Source: Actinoplanes auranticolor (GTDB lineage Bacteria; Actinomycetota; Actinomycetes; Mycobacteriales; Micromonosporaceae). Taken from it: a stretch of 64,000 bases of DNA. The DNA lies in contig NZ_BOQL01000032.1 of NCBI RefSeq assembly GCF_018332655.1, positions 1-64,000 of the forward strand, read 5' to 3'. The notes below the pieces were generated by a model. The model was not told where the DNA came from, did no database searches, and saw only the letters and a list, made by a program, of their open reading frames with translations. This document shows positions 24,914-33,759 of the stretch, one piece after another; position 1 is the first letter of the stretch, and the number at the start of each line of letters is the position of its first letter. A program made the translations under genes and the position numbers.

Positions 24914-24953
24914 ACATTGGCACGGACGCTGCCGCATCGGCCGATGCCGATGT
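24914..24953. terminator. Putative hairpin after the ABC exporter operon
   Basis: ACATTGGCA (24914-24922) pairs with TGCCGATGT (24945-24953) with one mismatch. Inside lies a perfect 14-bp palindrome, GCATCGGCCGATGC (24934-24947). It begins 1 nt after the exporter stop, so termination is plausible; the palindrome also covers the -35 area of the next gene and could be an operator. Confidence 0.4.
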
Positions 24954-24979
24954 GGCCGGACGGGTCCTAGCGTCGGCCC

Positions 24980-26038
24980 ATGCGCGTCACTCGACGTCTC
25001 ACCACTGCTCTGGCCGGACTTCTGCCGCTCCTGGCAGGCATGCCCGCGCATGCGGCCACAGCGGACACCGCGGCACCCGAGGTGGCCGCCATCTCCCTGT
25101 CCCGTGAGTCGATCACTGTCGCGGCCACCGACGTGCAGCTGCTGACCGTCGATGTACGGCTCACCGACGATGTCGGCGTGGCGGAGGTCGACGACAGCGC
25201 CGGCGGGCACACGCCGTTCCTGCTGTTCGGCAGCCGCGGAGTCGCGGTGAGCCTGGTGCTCGGCACCGGCACCGCGCAGGACGGCGTGTGGACCGGCGTG
25301 GTGGCGGTGACCTCCGACTGGGCCGCCCGCGAGCAGCCGGTCCGGGTGGTCGCGCAGGACGACGCCGGCAACGTCCTCGACGTCGATCCGCGTACCGTCA
25401 TCGAGACCCCGGCCGTGGCCGTGCGGAGCTCGCACACGCCGGTGGTCGAGCTGACCGTGACGCCCGACCCGGTCTATCCGAACGGTGCCGTGACCCAGAC
25501 GGTCCGGGTGATCGATCGGGACACCGGCCGGCCGTGGCCCGACCTGCCGATCGTGCTCGCCGGTGACAACGCCTGCCCCGAGGACGTGTTCGGCACGGCG
25601 AACGCCCGCACCGACAGCAATGGCCGCTACCAGCGGGTGCTCCCGGCGGGCGAACTGCACCAGGAACTGATGTGCGCGTGGGTGCCGGCGGCGAACGTAC
25701 CCGGGCAGCGGTCCACCCGGATCGGCGGTGACACCGCGTTCGCCCGCTACAAGTTCCTGGTCCGGGCGACGCCCGCCGCCCCGTCCGTGCCCGCCGGGGT
25801 GAACGTCGACGTCAACGGGCAGGTGGTACCGGCCATCCAGGGTAAGGTCGTGCTGCTCCAGCGGCTGTCCGGCTCCGAATGGCGGACGGTCGGCAGGGGC
25901 GTGACGCGGGCCAGTTCCCGGTTCACCGTCGTGGCGACGCCGCCGGGGGTGGGCGTCTGGTCGTACCGGGTCTACGCGCCGGGCGACGAACAGCACGCCG
26001 GCAGCATGTCGCCCACTTTCACCATCCGGGGCACCTGA
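24980..26038 (+). CDS. Secreted protein with Ig-like beta domains, hypothetical
   Basis: 352 aa. TAGCGT at 24968-24973 ends 6 nt before the ATG (leaderless). Sec signal MRVTRRLTTALAGLLPLLAG then MPAHAATA. The mature part is beta-rich: TLTDD-type Ig strands around VAEVDDSAGGHTPFLLFGS, then VVELTVTPDPVYPNGAVTQT and VRVIDRDTGRPWPDLPIVLA, a carboxypeptidase-regulatory/Ig-like pattern, then a domain ending in WSYRVYAPGDEQHAGSMS. Two cysteines, C181 and C211 by count (DNACPED and LMCAWV), could form a disulfide. No catalytic motif. Likely an exported surface or matrix protein; function unknown. Confidence 0.75.
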   Translation: MRVTRRLTTALAGLLPLLAGMPAHAATADTAAPEVAAISLSRESITVAATDVQLLTVDVRLTDDVGVAEVDDSAGGHTPFLLFGSRGVAVSLVLGTGTAQDGVWTGVVAVTSDWAAREQPVRVVAQDDAGNVLDVDPRTVIETPAVAVRSSHTPVVELTVTPDPVYPNGAVTQTVRVIDRDTGRPWPDLPIVLAGDNACPEDVFGTANARTDSNGRYQRVLPAGELHQELMCAWVPAANVPGQRSTRIGGDTAFARYKFLVRATPAAPSVPAGVNVDVNGQVVPAIQGKVVLLQRLSGSEWRTVGRGVTRASSRFTVVATPPGVGVWSYRVYAPGDEQHAGSMSPTFTIRGT

Positions 26039-26156
26039 GGCGGTGCGTTTTCGGTTGCCGGCAGGGTCGCGTCCTCAACTGCGACCTCCGGCTCCCGAAG
26101 GTTCCGGCGACGCCACCCATGCGGGAGGGCGTGACACCGAGCCGGAGGACCCTGCG

Positions 26157-27239
26157 GTGCCGATGATCCACAAGCTGGCCGCTGCGACGACCACCGTCGC
26201 CGTGCTGGGCCTGCCCGCTCCCGCGAGCGCGTCCGTGACCACGACGCCACCACCGGAGTGCAGCTGCGACTTCGTTGTCACGCCGGGGCGGGCGTACACG
26301 ATCAGTGGCTCGTACCAGGCGACCGGAACGGTACGGGCGGTGGCCTACACGTACAGCGCCGGTGCGGGCTGGCGGAAGTGGTTCACCGGTACGCCGTACG
26401 GGCCGGTGCCCGGGTGGGCGCCGCTGGCCACGACCACGCCTGCCGTACCGGCCGGCACCGAGCGGCTGGGAGTCGTCCTCGCCGCCGCCACGGGCACTCC
26501 GGCGGTCCGTGACGTGGCCGTGACGGCTGCGCTGCCCGCTCAGCGGCCGCAGGTCTACCGCCCGGCCCTCGGCAAGAGGTCCGGGCTGGTGACCAACTCG
26601 TACGCCTACCGCAATCCGAAGAAGAAGGACGCCGCGCGCTCGGCGGTCTGGCACGTGACCGCAGGCTCGCTGTTCGCGACGAATGGCACCGGCGACACCG
26701 GAAAGATCGACGACGGCGTCCCGGGCCCGCACTCGGCGGTCAGCACCGGCTCGTCCGTCTTCCGGATGCACACCGTGCGGAACGACTTCACGGACGTCCG
26801 GGTGGCGTTCGACCTGAACATCGCGTACCAGACGTCGACGTCGTACACCCCGCCGAGCAGCTACGACGGCGTCCACATCTGGCTGCGCCACAAGTCGCAG
26901 TACGAGCTGTACGCGGCCAGCGTGGCCCGCCGCGACGGGGTGGTGCTGATCAAGAAGAAGTGCCCGGGCGGGCCGGTGAACGGCGGCACGTACTACACGC
27001 TGGGCGCCGAGGTCCGGGGGGTGCCGATCGCACGGAACAAGTGGCGCCAGATGGCGGCGACAGTGCAGAACAACCCGAGCGGGTCGGTCACCGTCGTGCT
27101 GTACGTGAACGGCAAGGCGATGGTCAGCGCGGTGGACACCGGGATCGGTTGTGCACCGATCCGGGGCGGGGCGCCGATCGGAATCCGCGGCGACAACACG
27201 CGGTTCCGCTTCAAGAACGTCACGGTCACGCGGCTGTAG
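26157..27239 (+). CDS. Secreted LamG/concanavalin-like domain protein
   Basis: 360 aa from GTG 26157, chosen because GGAGG at 26144-26148 is 8 nt away; ATG 26163 is two codons later. Signal peptide MIHKLAAATTTVAVLGLPAP then ASASV. The C-terminal 200 residues look like a jelly-roll: FTDVRVAFDLNIAYQTSTSY, SSYDGVHIWLRHKSQYELYA, WRQMAATVQNNPSGSVTVVL and IGIRGDNTRFRFKNVTVTRL. That strand pattern is seen in DUF1080/LamG-type sugar-binding domains, and no catalytic acid pair is obvious. Probably binds polysaccharide outside the cell. Followed by a strong terminator. Confidence 0.75.
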   Translation: MPMIHKLAAATTTVAVLGLPAPASASVTTTPPPECSCDFVVTPGRAYTISGSYQATGTVRAVAYTYSAGAGWRKWFTGTPYGPVPGWAPLATTTPAVPAGTERLGVVLAAATGTPAVRDVAVTAALPAQRPQVYRPALGKRSGLVTNSYAYRNPKKKDAARSAVWHVTAGSLFATNGTGDTGKIDDGVPGPHSAVSTGSSVFRMHTVRNDFTDVRVAFDLNIAYQTSTSYTPPSSYDGVHIWLRHKSQYELYAASVARRDGVVLIKKKCPGGPVNGGTYYTLGAEVRGVPIARNKWRQMAATVQNNPSGSVTVVLYVNGKAMVSAVDTGIGCAPIRGGAPIGIRGDNTRFRFKNVTVTRL

Positions 27240-27250
27240 CGACGAACGGC

Positions 27251-27281
27251 GGCAGGGGCGGCCCGATGGGCCGCCCCTGCC
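27251..27281. terminator. Strong bidirectional hairpin
   Basis: GGCAGGGGCGGCCC (27251-27264) pairs perfectly with GGGCCGCCCCTGCC (27268-27281) around a 3-nt loop. It separates the convergent ends of the secreted protein (27239) and the Calx-beta gene (27299). Confidence 0.8.
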
Positions 27282-27298
27282 TCAGATCCGTCGGGAAG

Positions 27299-30292
27299 TT
27301 ACCGGACCCTGATGTTCTGACTGCGCGGTGCGTACGCCGAACCGATACCGCGCTCGGTGTTACCCAGGATCTGGGCCCAGAAGGTGTAAGTCTTGCCGGG
27401 CGTCAGCCCCGTGATGGTCCTGGTGTAGGTACCGGCCGAGTTGAGCGTGCCGCTACCAACCGTGACGTAGCCGCCGCCGGTCCTGGCCTGGAAGACCTTG
27501 GTGACGAGGCCGGCGACGTCCGGGTCTCCGTTCACCGTGACCCGTACAACGCCCCTGGAGGGCGAGGTCAGCGTGAACGTCGGGTTCTGGCGCACGAGGA
27601 TCTGGACCGAATTGGAGTACTCGTCGCCGATGGCAGCGCGGAACTCCATGCCGTAGGTGTTGAGGCCGCGAAGGAAGGAGAACGTTCCGTCCGTCGCAAC
27701 CGTGGTCGAGGCGAGCTTCAAGTATGAGCTGTCATTGGCGTTCAGGCGCTTGCCCCACAGGTCGACGGTCTGACCGGCCAGCGCCGTGCCACTGACGGTG
27801 ACGGCACCGCGGCCGACACGGATGGGGGATGAAACCTGCAGCGTGGGCGCCTCGACAGTCGGGTCCGTCGGGTCCGTCGGGTCCGTCGGGTCCGTCGGAT
27901 CCGTCGGGTCCGTCGGGTCCGTCGGGTTGGTGCCACCGTCGCTGGCCAGGATGGTCAGCACGCCGTCCTTGACCGAACCGGTGTTGCCGAACCCGGTGCC
28001 GGAGACGAGAATCGTCTCGGCCGGCTCCGCCACGGTGTCGTCGGTGATCACCACATTGCCGACCGGCACGCTGGAGCCCGAAGGTGTACCGCTCTGCACC
28101 GGAACCTGGAACGTGGCCGGGCTGAAGTCGGTGGCCGAGGCGGCCTGCCTGCCGTCCATCGACTTGCCGGCCAGGGTGACGTTGAGCAGGGTCTGGCCCT
28201 GCGCGACCCCGGTGATCACGCCGTTCAGGGCGACGGTCTGACCCTCGGAGACGTCGTTCGAGACGATCTCCAGCTCCGGAGCGTCGTCGTCGTTGAGGAT
28301 CGTCAGGGTGGCGGTCAGCGGGCCGCCGGTCGCGTCGGTCTCCCCGTTGGCCCGGGCGACCGTGTAGTTCACGGTCTCGTCGCTCTCATAGATCTCGTCA
28401 CCGTTGACGATGAACAGCACGTATGCCGAGGTCTGCCCGGCGGTCAACGTGCCGCTGCCGGCCAGTTCCTCGAAGTCGTTGGCGCCGGGGTACCCGGTGC
28501 CCGAGTCCGCCGTGCCCGGCGAGGCTGCCGGGCCGGCCACGAAGTCCACGTCCTCGGAGCTCGGGTTGGACAGCTTCACCTCGAACAGAGCGGCGGCGGG
28601 GCCGTCGGTCTCCGGCATGGTGATGGCTGAGCGGGTCAGACTGAGGACGGGCTTGTCGTCGTCGTCCCTGATCGTCACCTGGTTGGTGGCGAGGCTCAGG
28701 CCACCGGCCAGACCGCCGTTGACGTCGCTGAGCGTGATGGCGATGTTCTCGCCGTTACCCTCGTCGACGTTGTCGCCCCAGACGTCGACGGTGAAGGTCT
28801 TCTCCGTCTCACCGGGCGCGAAGGTCAGGTTGACCGGCGCCTGCGTCGGGATGAAGTCCTCGCCCGGCGTGGCGGCGCCGATGCCCGCGGGCGCGTCCGC
28901 GGTACCCGCGGCGACGTTGTAGGAGATCCTCTGCTCACGACCGGACGGCTTCGAGAGCCTGACCGTGAAGGTGCGGGTCCGAGCGGTGGACGCCCCGCCC
29001 TCCACGACCTCGACCGGGGTCAGCGTGACCTGCGGGCCGGGGGTGGTGCCGCTGTCCAGGATGCTGCCCGTGGCGGCCGACGGCGAGCCCACGGTCGCGT
29101 TGCTGGGCTGAGACAGCTTGACCGAGAGGTCCTCGGTCAGCTCGTCCACGTCGTCGAACGCGGTCTTGACCGTGATCGGCGTGGTGGGCGTCTGGGTGAG
29201 CGGCGCGAAGGTCACCGTGCCGCCCGTGGTGACGGTGTAGTCGTCACCGGCCTTGGCGATGCCGTGGGTCGGGTCGGGCGTGGCCGGCCCGTCGGCGGTG
29301 TCCCACCGTGCGGTGACAGTGCTCTCGGACTGTCCGCTCAGCGTGGCGTTGAAGGTGAGCGTGCCACCCTCCGCGACTGTGCCACCACTGGCGATCTGCA
29401 CTACCGGGGCGGCGTCGTCGTCGGCGATGTTGACGGTGACGCTCTGGGTTCCGGCAACGTTCGTGCCCGCGCCCGCATCGACGGTGAAGCTCTGTACCGC
29501 GGGCTCGTCGATGGTGTCGTCGAGGACCTCGACGATGATGGAACCCTGGGTGCCACCGGCCGTGATGACGATGGCGTCGTCGACGGCGGTGTAGTCCTGC
29601 CCGGCCTTCGCCGTTCCGTCCTTGGTGGACAGCGGAATGGTCACGTCGAACGGCGACGACTTGCTGAGCGTCGCCGTGATCGTCGCCACGCGCAGGTTCG
29701 CGGGGGTCGTGGACTCGTTGACCGTGGCGGGCGACGAGATCAGCGTATAGGCCGGGTTGTCGTCGTCGACGATCGTGCCGATCGCGGCATCCGTGGTGAA
29801 GGTGGTGGCCGGGGACCCGGACGACGAGGTCAGCGTGACGTTGACGGTCTCGGCGTCCGGTTCGTCGACGGTGTCCTGCAAGGTCGTGACGGTGATGGTG
29901 CGCGTCTGCGGAACCGAGGTGTTGGTGTACGCGGGGAAGCTGACGGTACCGGCAGTGGAACCCGCCGTGACCGCGGTGTAGTCCTCGCCGGCCACGGCGC
30001 TGCCGTCACTGGTCTCCCAGTTGATCGTCTCTGCGGGCAACGTGTCGCCGACGCCGGGCGGCTGCCGGGTGATGGTGAAGGTGAGGGGGCTGCCCTCGTT
30101 CGCCGACGCCGCGGCGATCGAGTAGACGCCAGGGGTCACAGCGGCATGAGCCGGCGACGCGATCATGACGGTCGGCACCAGGCCGACGACGCCGGCCGTG
30201 GCGACCGCCATCGCTGTCCGCAGTGATTTGGGGCCACGCAGCATGAACGGAACCGAGCCGCTCTTGGCCGCATGGGCTGGTGAATAGCGCAT
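27299..30292 (-). CDS. Secreted multi-domain Calx-beta surface protein
   Basis: 997 aa from ATG 30292, which has AAGGAGA 9 nt upstream; the frame stays open to 30445 but that part is the riboswitch. Long signal peptide with hydrophobic core TAMAVATAGVVGLVPTVMIA and cleavage near SPAHAA. Then about six Calx-beta domains, each ending in an Asp-rich Ca2+-binding turn (IVDDDNP, IADDDAAP, IRDDDDKP, ILNDDDAP). A (TDP)n linker is coded by a 9-bp DNA repeat. The C terminus is a fibronectin/Ig-like module (TYTFWAQILGNTERGIGS). No LPXTG or membrane anchor. Most likely a calcium-stiffened adhesin or matrix protein, and a predicted c-di-GMP riboswitch heads its mRNA. Confidence 0.88.
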   Translation of the reverse strand: MRYSPAHAAKSGSVPFMLRGPKSLRTAMAVATAGVVGLVPTVMIASPAHAAVTPGVYSIAAASANEGSPLTFTITRQPPGVGDTLPAETINWETSDGSAVAGEDYTAVTAGSTAGTVSFPAYTNTSVPQTRTITVTTLQDTVDEPDAETVNVTLTSSSGSPATTFTTDAAIGTIVDDDNPAYTLISSPATVNESTTPANLRVATITATLSKSSPFDVTIPLSTKDGTAKAGQDYTAVDDAIVITAGGTQGSIIVEVLDDTIDEPAVQSFTVDAGAGTNVAGTQSVTVNIADDDAAPVVQIASGGTVAEGGTLTFNATLSGQSESTVTARWDTADGPATPDPTHGIAKAGDDYTVTTGGTVTFAPLTQTPTTPITVKTAFDDVDELTEDLSVKLSQPSNATVGSPSAATGSILDSGTTPGPQVTLTPVEVVEGGASTARTRTFTVRLSKPSGREQRISYNVAAGTADAPAGIGAATPGEDFIPTQAPVNLTFAPGETEKTFTVDVWGDNVDEGNGENIAITLSDVNGGLAGGLSLATNQVTIRDDDDKPVLSLTRSAITMPETDGPAAALFEVKLSNPSSEDVDFVAGPAASPGTADSGTGYPGANDFEELAGSGTLTAGQTSAYVLFIVNGDEIYESDETVNYTVARANGETDATGGPLTATLTILNDDDAPELEIVSNDVSEGQTVALNGVITGVAQGQTLLNVTLAGKSMDGRQAASATDFSPATFQVPVQSGTPSGSSVPVGNVVITDDTVAEPAETILVSGTGFGNTGSVKDGVLTILASDGGTNPTDPTDPTDPTDPTDPTDPTDPTVEAPTLQVSSPIRVGRGAVTVSGTALAGQTVDLWGKRLNANDSSYLKLASTTVATDGTFSFLRGLNTYGMEFRAAIGDEYSNSVQILVRQNPTFTLTSPSRGVVRVTVNGDPDVAGLVTKVFQARTGGGYVTVGSGTLNSAGTYTRTITGLTPGKTYTFWAQILGNTERGIGSAYAPRSQNIRVR
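27861..27923. repeat. 9-bp minisatellite coding a (Thr-Asp-Pro) linker
   Basis: Seven tandem copies of GGGTCCGTC, one with a single change (GGATCCGTC). On the coding strand they give a TDP repeat between the Calx-beta domains and the C-terminal module. Near-identical copies suggest recent slippage, so linker length may vary between strains. Confidence 0.9.
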
Positions 30293-30305
30293 GTGTTTCT
30301 GTCTC

Positions 30306-30392
30306 CTTCGGCGGCTGGGCCGCCTCCCGCTCGGGAGGTCCCTGGCTTTGCGTCCCCGCCTCTCGACGGGTTTGCCTTTCTCGGTGCCGCAC
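30306..30392 (-). promoter_or_regulatory. Predicted cyclic di-GMP-I (GEMM-I) riboswitch
   Basis: The minus strand holds the conserved GEMM-I core. GGCAAA is followed by the stem CCCGTC-GAGA-GGCGGG (GNRA loop), then GGACGCAAAGCC, a second hairpin CCTCCCGAGCGGGAGG, and GGCGGCCCAGCCGCC in the place of the consensus GGUAGCYGGGUUACC. The SD AAGGAGA directly follows and the Calx-beta ATG is 9 nt beyond. From family knowledge this aptamer binds c-di-GMP and often controls surface and cell-wall proteins. Assignment is by eye; a covariance-model scan would settle it. Confidence 0.8.
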
Positions 30393-30650
30393 GCGACGGC
30401 TGGTGGTGCGCCGGCTAGGAGCCGGGTGGCGCGGACACCTAGCACGGGACAAATCTCGCACTTCGGAACTGCGCCGTCCGTACTGTAACCAGCGGATTGC
30501 CGAGTTGTGGCGGAATTGGACTTTTAGGCTGGATAGCCCCGTGGGTACTCTCTTGTGTCTATTTCGTCTCGGCCGCTCAGACTGTCTACCAGGCGAAACG
30601 CCTCCACGGGCGGCGTCCGGACGACGACCGGACGAGAGCGCGTCAGGCCG
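30393..30650. other. 5' region of the riboswitch transcript, no gene
   Basis: About 260 nt between the aptamer and the end of the next minus-strand gene (30651). I see no credible coding sequence. It should contain the Calx-beta promoter on the minus strand; TACAGT in the minus reading near 30480-30486 is one possible -10, but no matched -35 was found. Confidence 0.5.
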
Positions 30651-31832
30651 TCAACGCCGGGCGGAGCGGCGGGCGACCGGGATCCAGCCGAGCAGCACGG
30701 CCAACGCCAGGACCGCCACGAACGGCAGCCGCCAGAAACGGTCGACCACGCCCGGCAGCGGTGCCGGCTGGGCGGCCACCCACGGCCGCGCGGTCTTCGA
30801 CCACGCCAGGAAGGCGTCACCGATCGGCAGGACGCCCGCCGCATAGCGCTTGGACCACGGCGTGGACACCGGTACGCCGATCAGCTCCCCGTAGTTGGCC
30901 AGCGCCCCGGCCAGCTGACCGTCGCCCTGCACCGCGGCCGCCCCCAGCGTCACCGCGGTGGCCGACAGGCTCACGCCCAGCGGCAGCGGGCCCGAGTCCA
31001 CGTCCGCCGGCCCGTCGGTCCCGCGGGGATACTCCCGCACGGCCGGCCCCAGCCGCAGCGGCCGCACCACGAACAGGGAGCGGAACCTCAGGTACTGCGC
31101 GCGGGCGAACGCCGGGTCGATCTCGACCAGGAACCGCTGGATGATGCTCTGCGACGTGCCGCGGGCGCCCGAGGTGGGCCGGCCCGACACCGGATCGACC
31201 GTGTGCGGCAGCAGCCCGGTCGCCGGGTCGAGGCGCTGCCGCACCTGTGCCAGCCAACGGTCGGCCGTACCGGCGTACCGGGGCGTCAGGAGCTTGTCGT
31301 GCAGCCGCAGGGAGGCGACCGCGACCGTCGAGTCGACCGGCCAGGCCTGGCCGGGATAGGCGGTCAGGTACGGCGTCGCCGCCGCGTCCAGGGCCGTGGC
31401 CAGCGCTGCGGAGGCGGACTCGAAGTCGCGCCGCAGCGCCGGATCCGGCTCCAGCGACAGCACGCCGCCGCGGAGCCAGTTGGTCCAGCCCTGATAGAAG
31501 ACGCCGTAGGCGGGGGTCAGCCCGGCGTCGAACGGCTCGCGTCCGGCCGGGCTCTCCAGCTGCGCCAGCGCCCAGCGGGCCTCGCGCACGTCCGCGCCCG
31601 GGTCCGAGGCGGTGCGACCCAGGTCCACGTGGGCGAGGCCGTAGAGGGCGTACAAGAAGAAGTAGCCCTCCGGGAACAGCTTCTGGGCGGCCGGGCCGGC
31701 GCCGGCGTCGAGCTGCGCGCGCAGGAACGTCAGCTGCCGCCGTACCCCCGAGGTGTCCTGCGGGGTGACCAGCCGCACGGCCGCCACCAGGGCGATCAGG
31801 GTGACCACGACGGCGGCGATCCGGCGGAGCAT
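30651..31832 (-). CDS. Membrane-anchored protein with alpha/alpha-barrel-like helical domain, hypothetical
   Basis: 393 aa from ATG 31832; TAGGCT (plus 31840-31845) lies 7 nt before it (leaderless). N-terminal helix MLRRIAAVVVTLIALVAAVR and C-terminal helix PFVAVLALAVLLGWIPVARR bracket a large domain. In between, FFLYALYGLAHVDLGR, TPAYGVFYQGWTNWLRGG, AWPVDSTVAVASLRLHDKLL and LDPATGLLPHTVDPVSG resemble the barrel of linalool dehydratase-isomerase and glucuronyl epimerase-type enzymes (weak, by pattern). Faces outward if the N-terminal helix is an uncleaved anchor. Divergent from the GH16 gene. Possibly acts on the cell-surface polymer; unproven. Confidence 0.65.
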   Translation of the reverse strand: MLRRIAAVVVTLIALVAAVRLVTPQDTSGVRRQLTFLRAQLDAGAGPAAQKLFPEGYFFLYALYGLAHVDLGRTASDPGADVREARWALAQLESPAGREPFDAGLTPAYGVFYQGWTNWLRGGVLSLEPDPALRRDFESASAALATALDAAATPYLTAYPGQAWPVDSTVAVASLRLHDKLLTPRYAGTADRWLAQVRQRLDPATGLLPHTVDPVSGRPTSGARGTSQSIIQRFLVEIDPAFARAQYLRFRSLFVVRPLRLGPAVREYPRGTDGPADVDSGPLPLGVSLSATAVTLGAAAVQGDGQLAGALANYGELIGVPVSTPWSKRYAAGVLPIGDAFLAWSKTARPWVAAQPAPLPGVVDRFWRLPFVAVLALAVLLGWIPVARRSARR

Positions 31833-32220
31833 GGCGCCGAGCCTAGGGCGCCCCCGCCACCGGCACGGCCGGGTGCCGGCTCACGACGACGTGCTCGAGG
31901 AATGGCCGGCGCGGGCGCGTGATTTCGTCAACACGCTACCGCCGGGGTGAATCGTCCGGTTCCGCGCGGTCGGCGGCCACACAACGGCAGGTTGACCCGC
32001 ATTCATGCCAACCGGGACCACGACGTCCGCGCAGGCCGCAGCGGGTGGACATGTGCGGACACGACCGATTTGGACACCGGGACAATGGGCGGCCGCGCAT
32101 TAGTGGAGTCTTAAGCTGGCATTAGGCGCGGTTTTGCGGAGATGTGATCTTCGAGGTCTTCCCGTTACGCTCGGTCGTCGATCCACCACAAGGGAATACT
32201 CCGAGGAAAGTAGACAGTTG
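31833..32220. other. Divergent promoter region (388 nt), no gene
   Basis: Holds the leaderless promoter of the minus-strand gene (TAGGCT at 31840-31845, minus) and the GH16 leader. For GH16, TACGCT at 32166-32171 is a possible -10, and GAGGAAAG at 32203-32210 is the RBS. TTAAGCTGGCATTAGG at 32111-32126 closely resembles a motif before the beta-propeller gene. No other feature found. Confidence 0.5.
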
Positions 32221-33735
32221 ATGTTGCGCAGGGCGCACGTGCCGGCCCATGCACCGGCACCGCGGCGGGGGATTCGCAGCACCCGATCGCTCACCATCAT
32301 CGGCACCGCGGTGCTGGCCGTCACCGCCGGGACACTGGTGCCCGTCTTCGCGGGCGACGACGACGGTCTCACCTTGCGGCCGGTGGCCGACACCACCGTC
32401 ACCCAGGTGCCGCAGGACGGCGACACCACCGGCAAGACCACCCTGGCGAGCTGCCCGTCTCTGTGCGACGGCAATCCGAGGGGCCGCCGTGACGCCACGC
32501 TGCAGTTCGCCGTGGACAAGCTCCCGGCCAATGCCACGCAGGTGAAGGCGACCCTGCGGGTCTACGCCTGGCACGACTTCGCCGCCCGGATCCTGGCCCG
32601 CACCGTCCCCGGCGACCTGGCCGCGGCGAGCAGCCCGGCCCGGCTCGCCGCCGTCGGCAGCGTGCAGGCACTGGACAAGGTGGCCAAGGGCTACAACGAG
32701 TTCGACGTCTCGGCCTCGGTGCAGCGCAACGGCACGTACACGTTCGCGCTCTCCCAGGAGAGCCTCAACACCCGGGTCTACTGGGCCTCGCGGGAGAACT
32801 CCAAGGACAACCTGCACCCCGAGCTGGTCCTGTCGTACAAGACGCAGGCCAAGCCCACGCCGGGCAAGAGCACGCCGAGCACGGCCCTGCCCCCGGCGCC
32901 CTCGACCAAGCCGACCACGGCCGCGCCGACCACCACGGCGCCGAGCCCGACGAAGACGGCCGCCACCACCGCGCCGGCGACCAGCAAGCCACCGGCCGCC
33001 CCCACCACGCCGGCCACGCCCGAGGGCTGGCGCCTGGTCTTCAACGACGACTTCACCTCCGGCGGCATCGACAAGTCGAAGTGGAACCTGCGCGACGGTG
33101 AAGGCCGGTCGATCGACATCGGCTGCAACGTGGACGACCCGAAGAACACCTTCGTCAGCGGCGGCAATCTGACGCTACGCGCGCTGAAGCAGTCCTCCAC
33201 CTGCAGCTCGCAGACCCGCCAGTACACCCAGTCCTACCTGGACACGATGGGCAAGGCGTCGTTCAAGTACGGCCGCTTCGAGATCCGCGCCAAGTCGCCG
33301 AACAAGCCCGAGAGTTCCAAGGGCCTGTGGCCGGCGTTCTGGCTGCGCCCCGACGACGGCGGCAACGGCGAGATCGACGTGACCGAGCTGCCCGGCGGTC
33401 CCGGCTGGCACGACAAGTCCACCGCGGCCATCTTCTGGGACTACACGCCGGTCAAGCAGGACACCCGGATCGCCATGCCGGGCGGCGCGCACCCGGCCGA
33501 CGGCTTCCACACGTACACCACCGAATGGGACGCCAAGTCGCTGAAGTGGTACATCGACGGCAAGCTGGTGTGGACCCGGGACAGCAGCACGACGCCCTGG
33601 TTCGACAAGGCTTTCCACAAGCCGTACAACTTGCGCCTGAACTTCCAGGTCGGTGGCTGGCTGGGCAACCCGGACGCGAGCACGCAGTTCCCCGCCGACT
33701 TCGTCGTCGACTACGTGCGGGTCTATCAGCGCTGA
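32221..33735 (+). CDS. Secreted GH16 endo-beta-glucanase with N-terminal CBM-like domain
   Basis: 504 aa from ATG 32221 with GAGGAAAG upstream. Residues 1-45 are a signal peptide (LTIIGTAVLAVTAGTLVPVF). Residues 50-207 are a DNRLRE/CBM96-like beta domain (LRPVADTTVTQVPQDGDTTG, FALSQESLNTRVYWASRE). Residues 209-268 are a Thr/Pro/Ala linker. Residues 270-504 are GH16: the catalytic ExDxxE is E384-I-D386-V-T-E389, preceded by LWPAFWLRPDDGGNG and followed by YTTEWDAKSLKWYIDGKLVW. GH16 cleaves beta-1,3/1,4-glucans or galactans with retention; the exact substrate is open. It may trim the EPS made by the adjoining locus or feed on external glucan. Confidence 0.88.
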   Translation: MLRRAHVPAHAPAPRRGIRSTRSLTIIGTAVLAVTAGTLVPVFAGDDDGLTLRPVADTTVTQVPQDGDTTGKTTLASCPSLCDGNPRGRRDATLQFAVDKLPANATQVKATLRVYAWHDFAARILARTVPGDLAAASSPARLAAVGSVQALDKVAKGYNEFDVSASVQRNGTYTFALSQESLNTRVYWASRENSKDNLHPELVLSYKTQAKPTPGKSTPSTALPPAPSTKPTTAAPTTTAPSPTKTAATTAPATSKPPAAPTTPATPEGWRLVFNDDFTSGGIDKSKWNLRDGEGRSIDIGCNVDDPKNTFVSGGNLTLRALKQSSTCSSQTRQYTQSYLDTMGKASFKYGRFEIRAKSPNKPESSKGLWPAFWLRPDDGGNGEIDVTELPGGPGWHDKSTAAIFWDYTPVKQDTRIAMPGGAHPADGFHTYTTEWDAKSLKWYIDGKLVWTRDSSTTPWFDKAFHKPYNLRLNFQVGGWLGNPDASTQFPADFVVDYVRVYQR

Positions 33736-33759
33736 CACGTATCGCCTATCGTCGACGCC

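Noticed and set aside
27861..27923. Tandem 9-bp repeats considered as a CRISPR-like array
   Set aside because: No spacers; the units are contiguous, in frame and code a linker.
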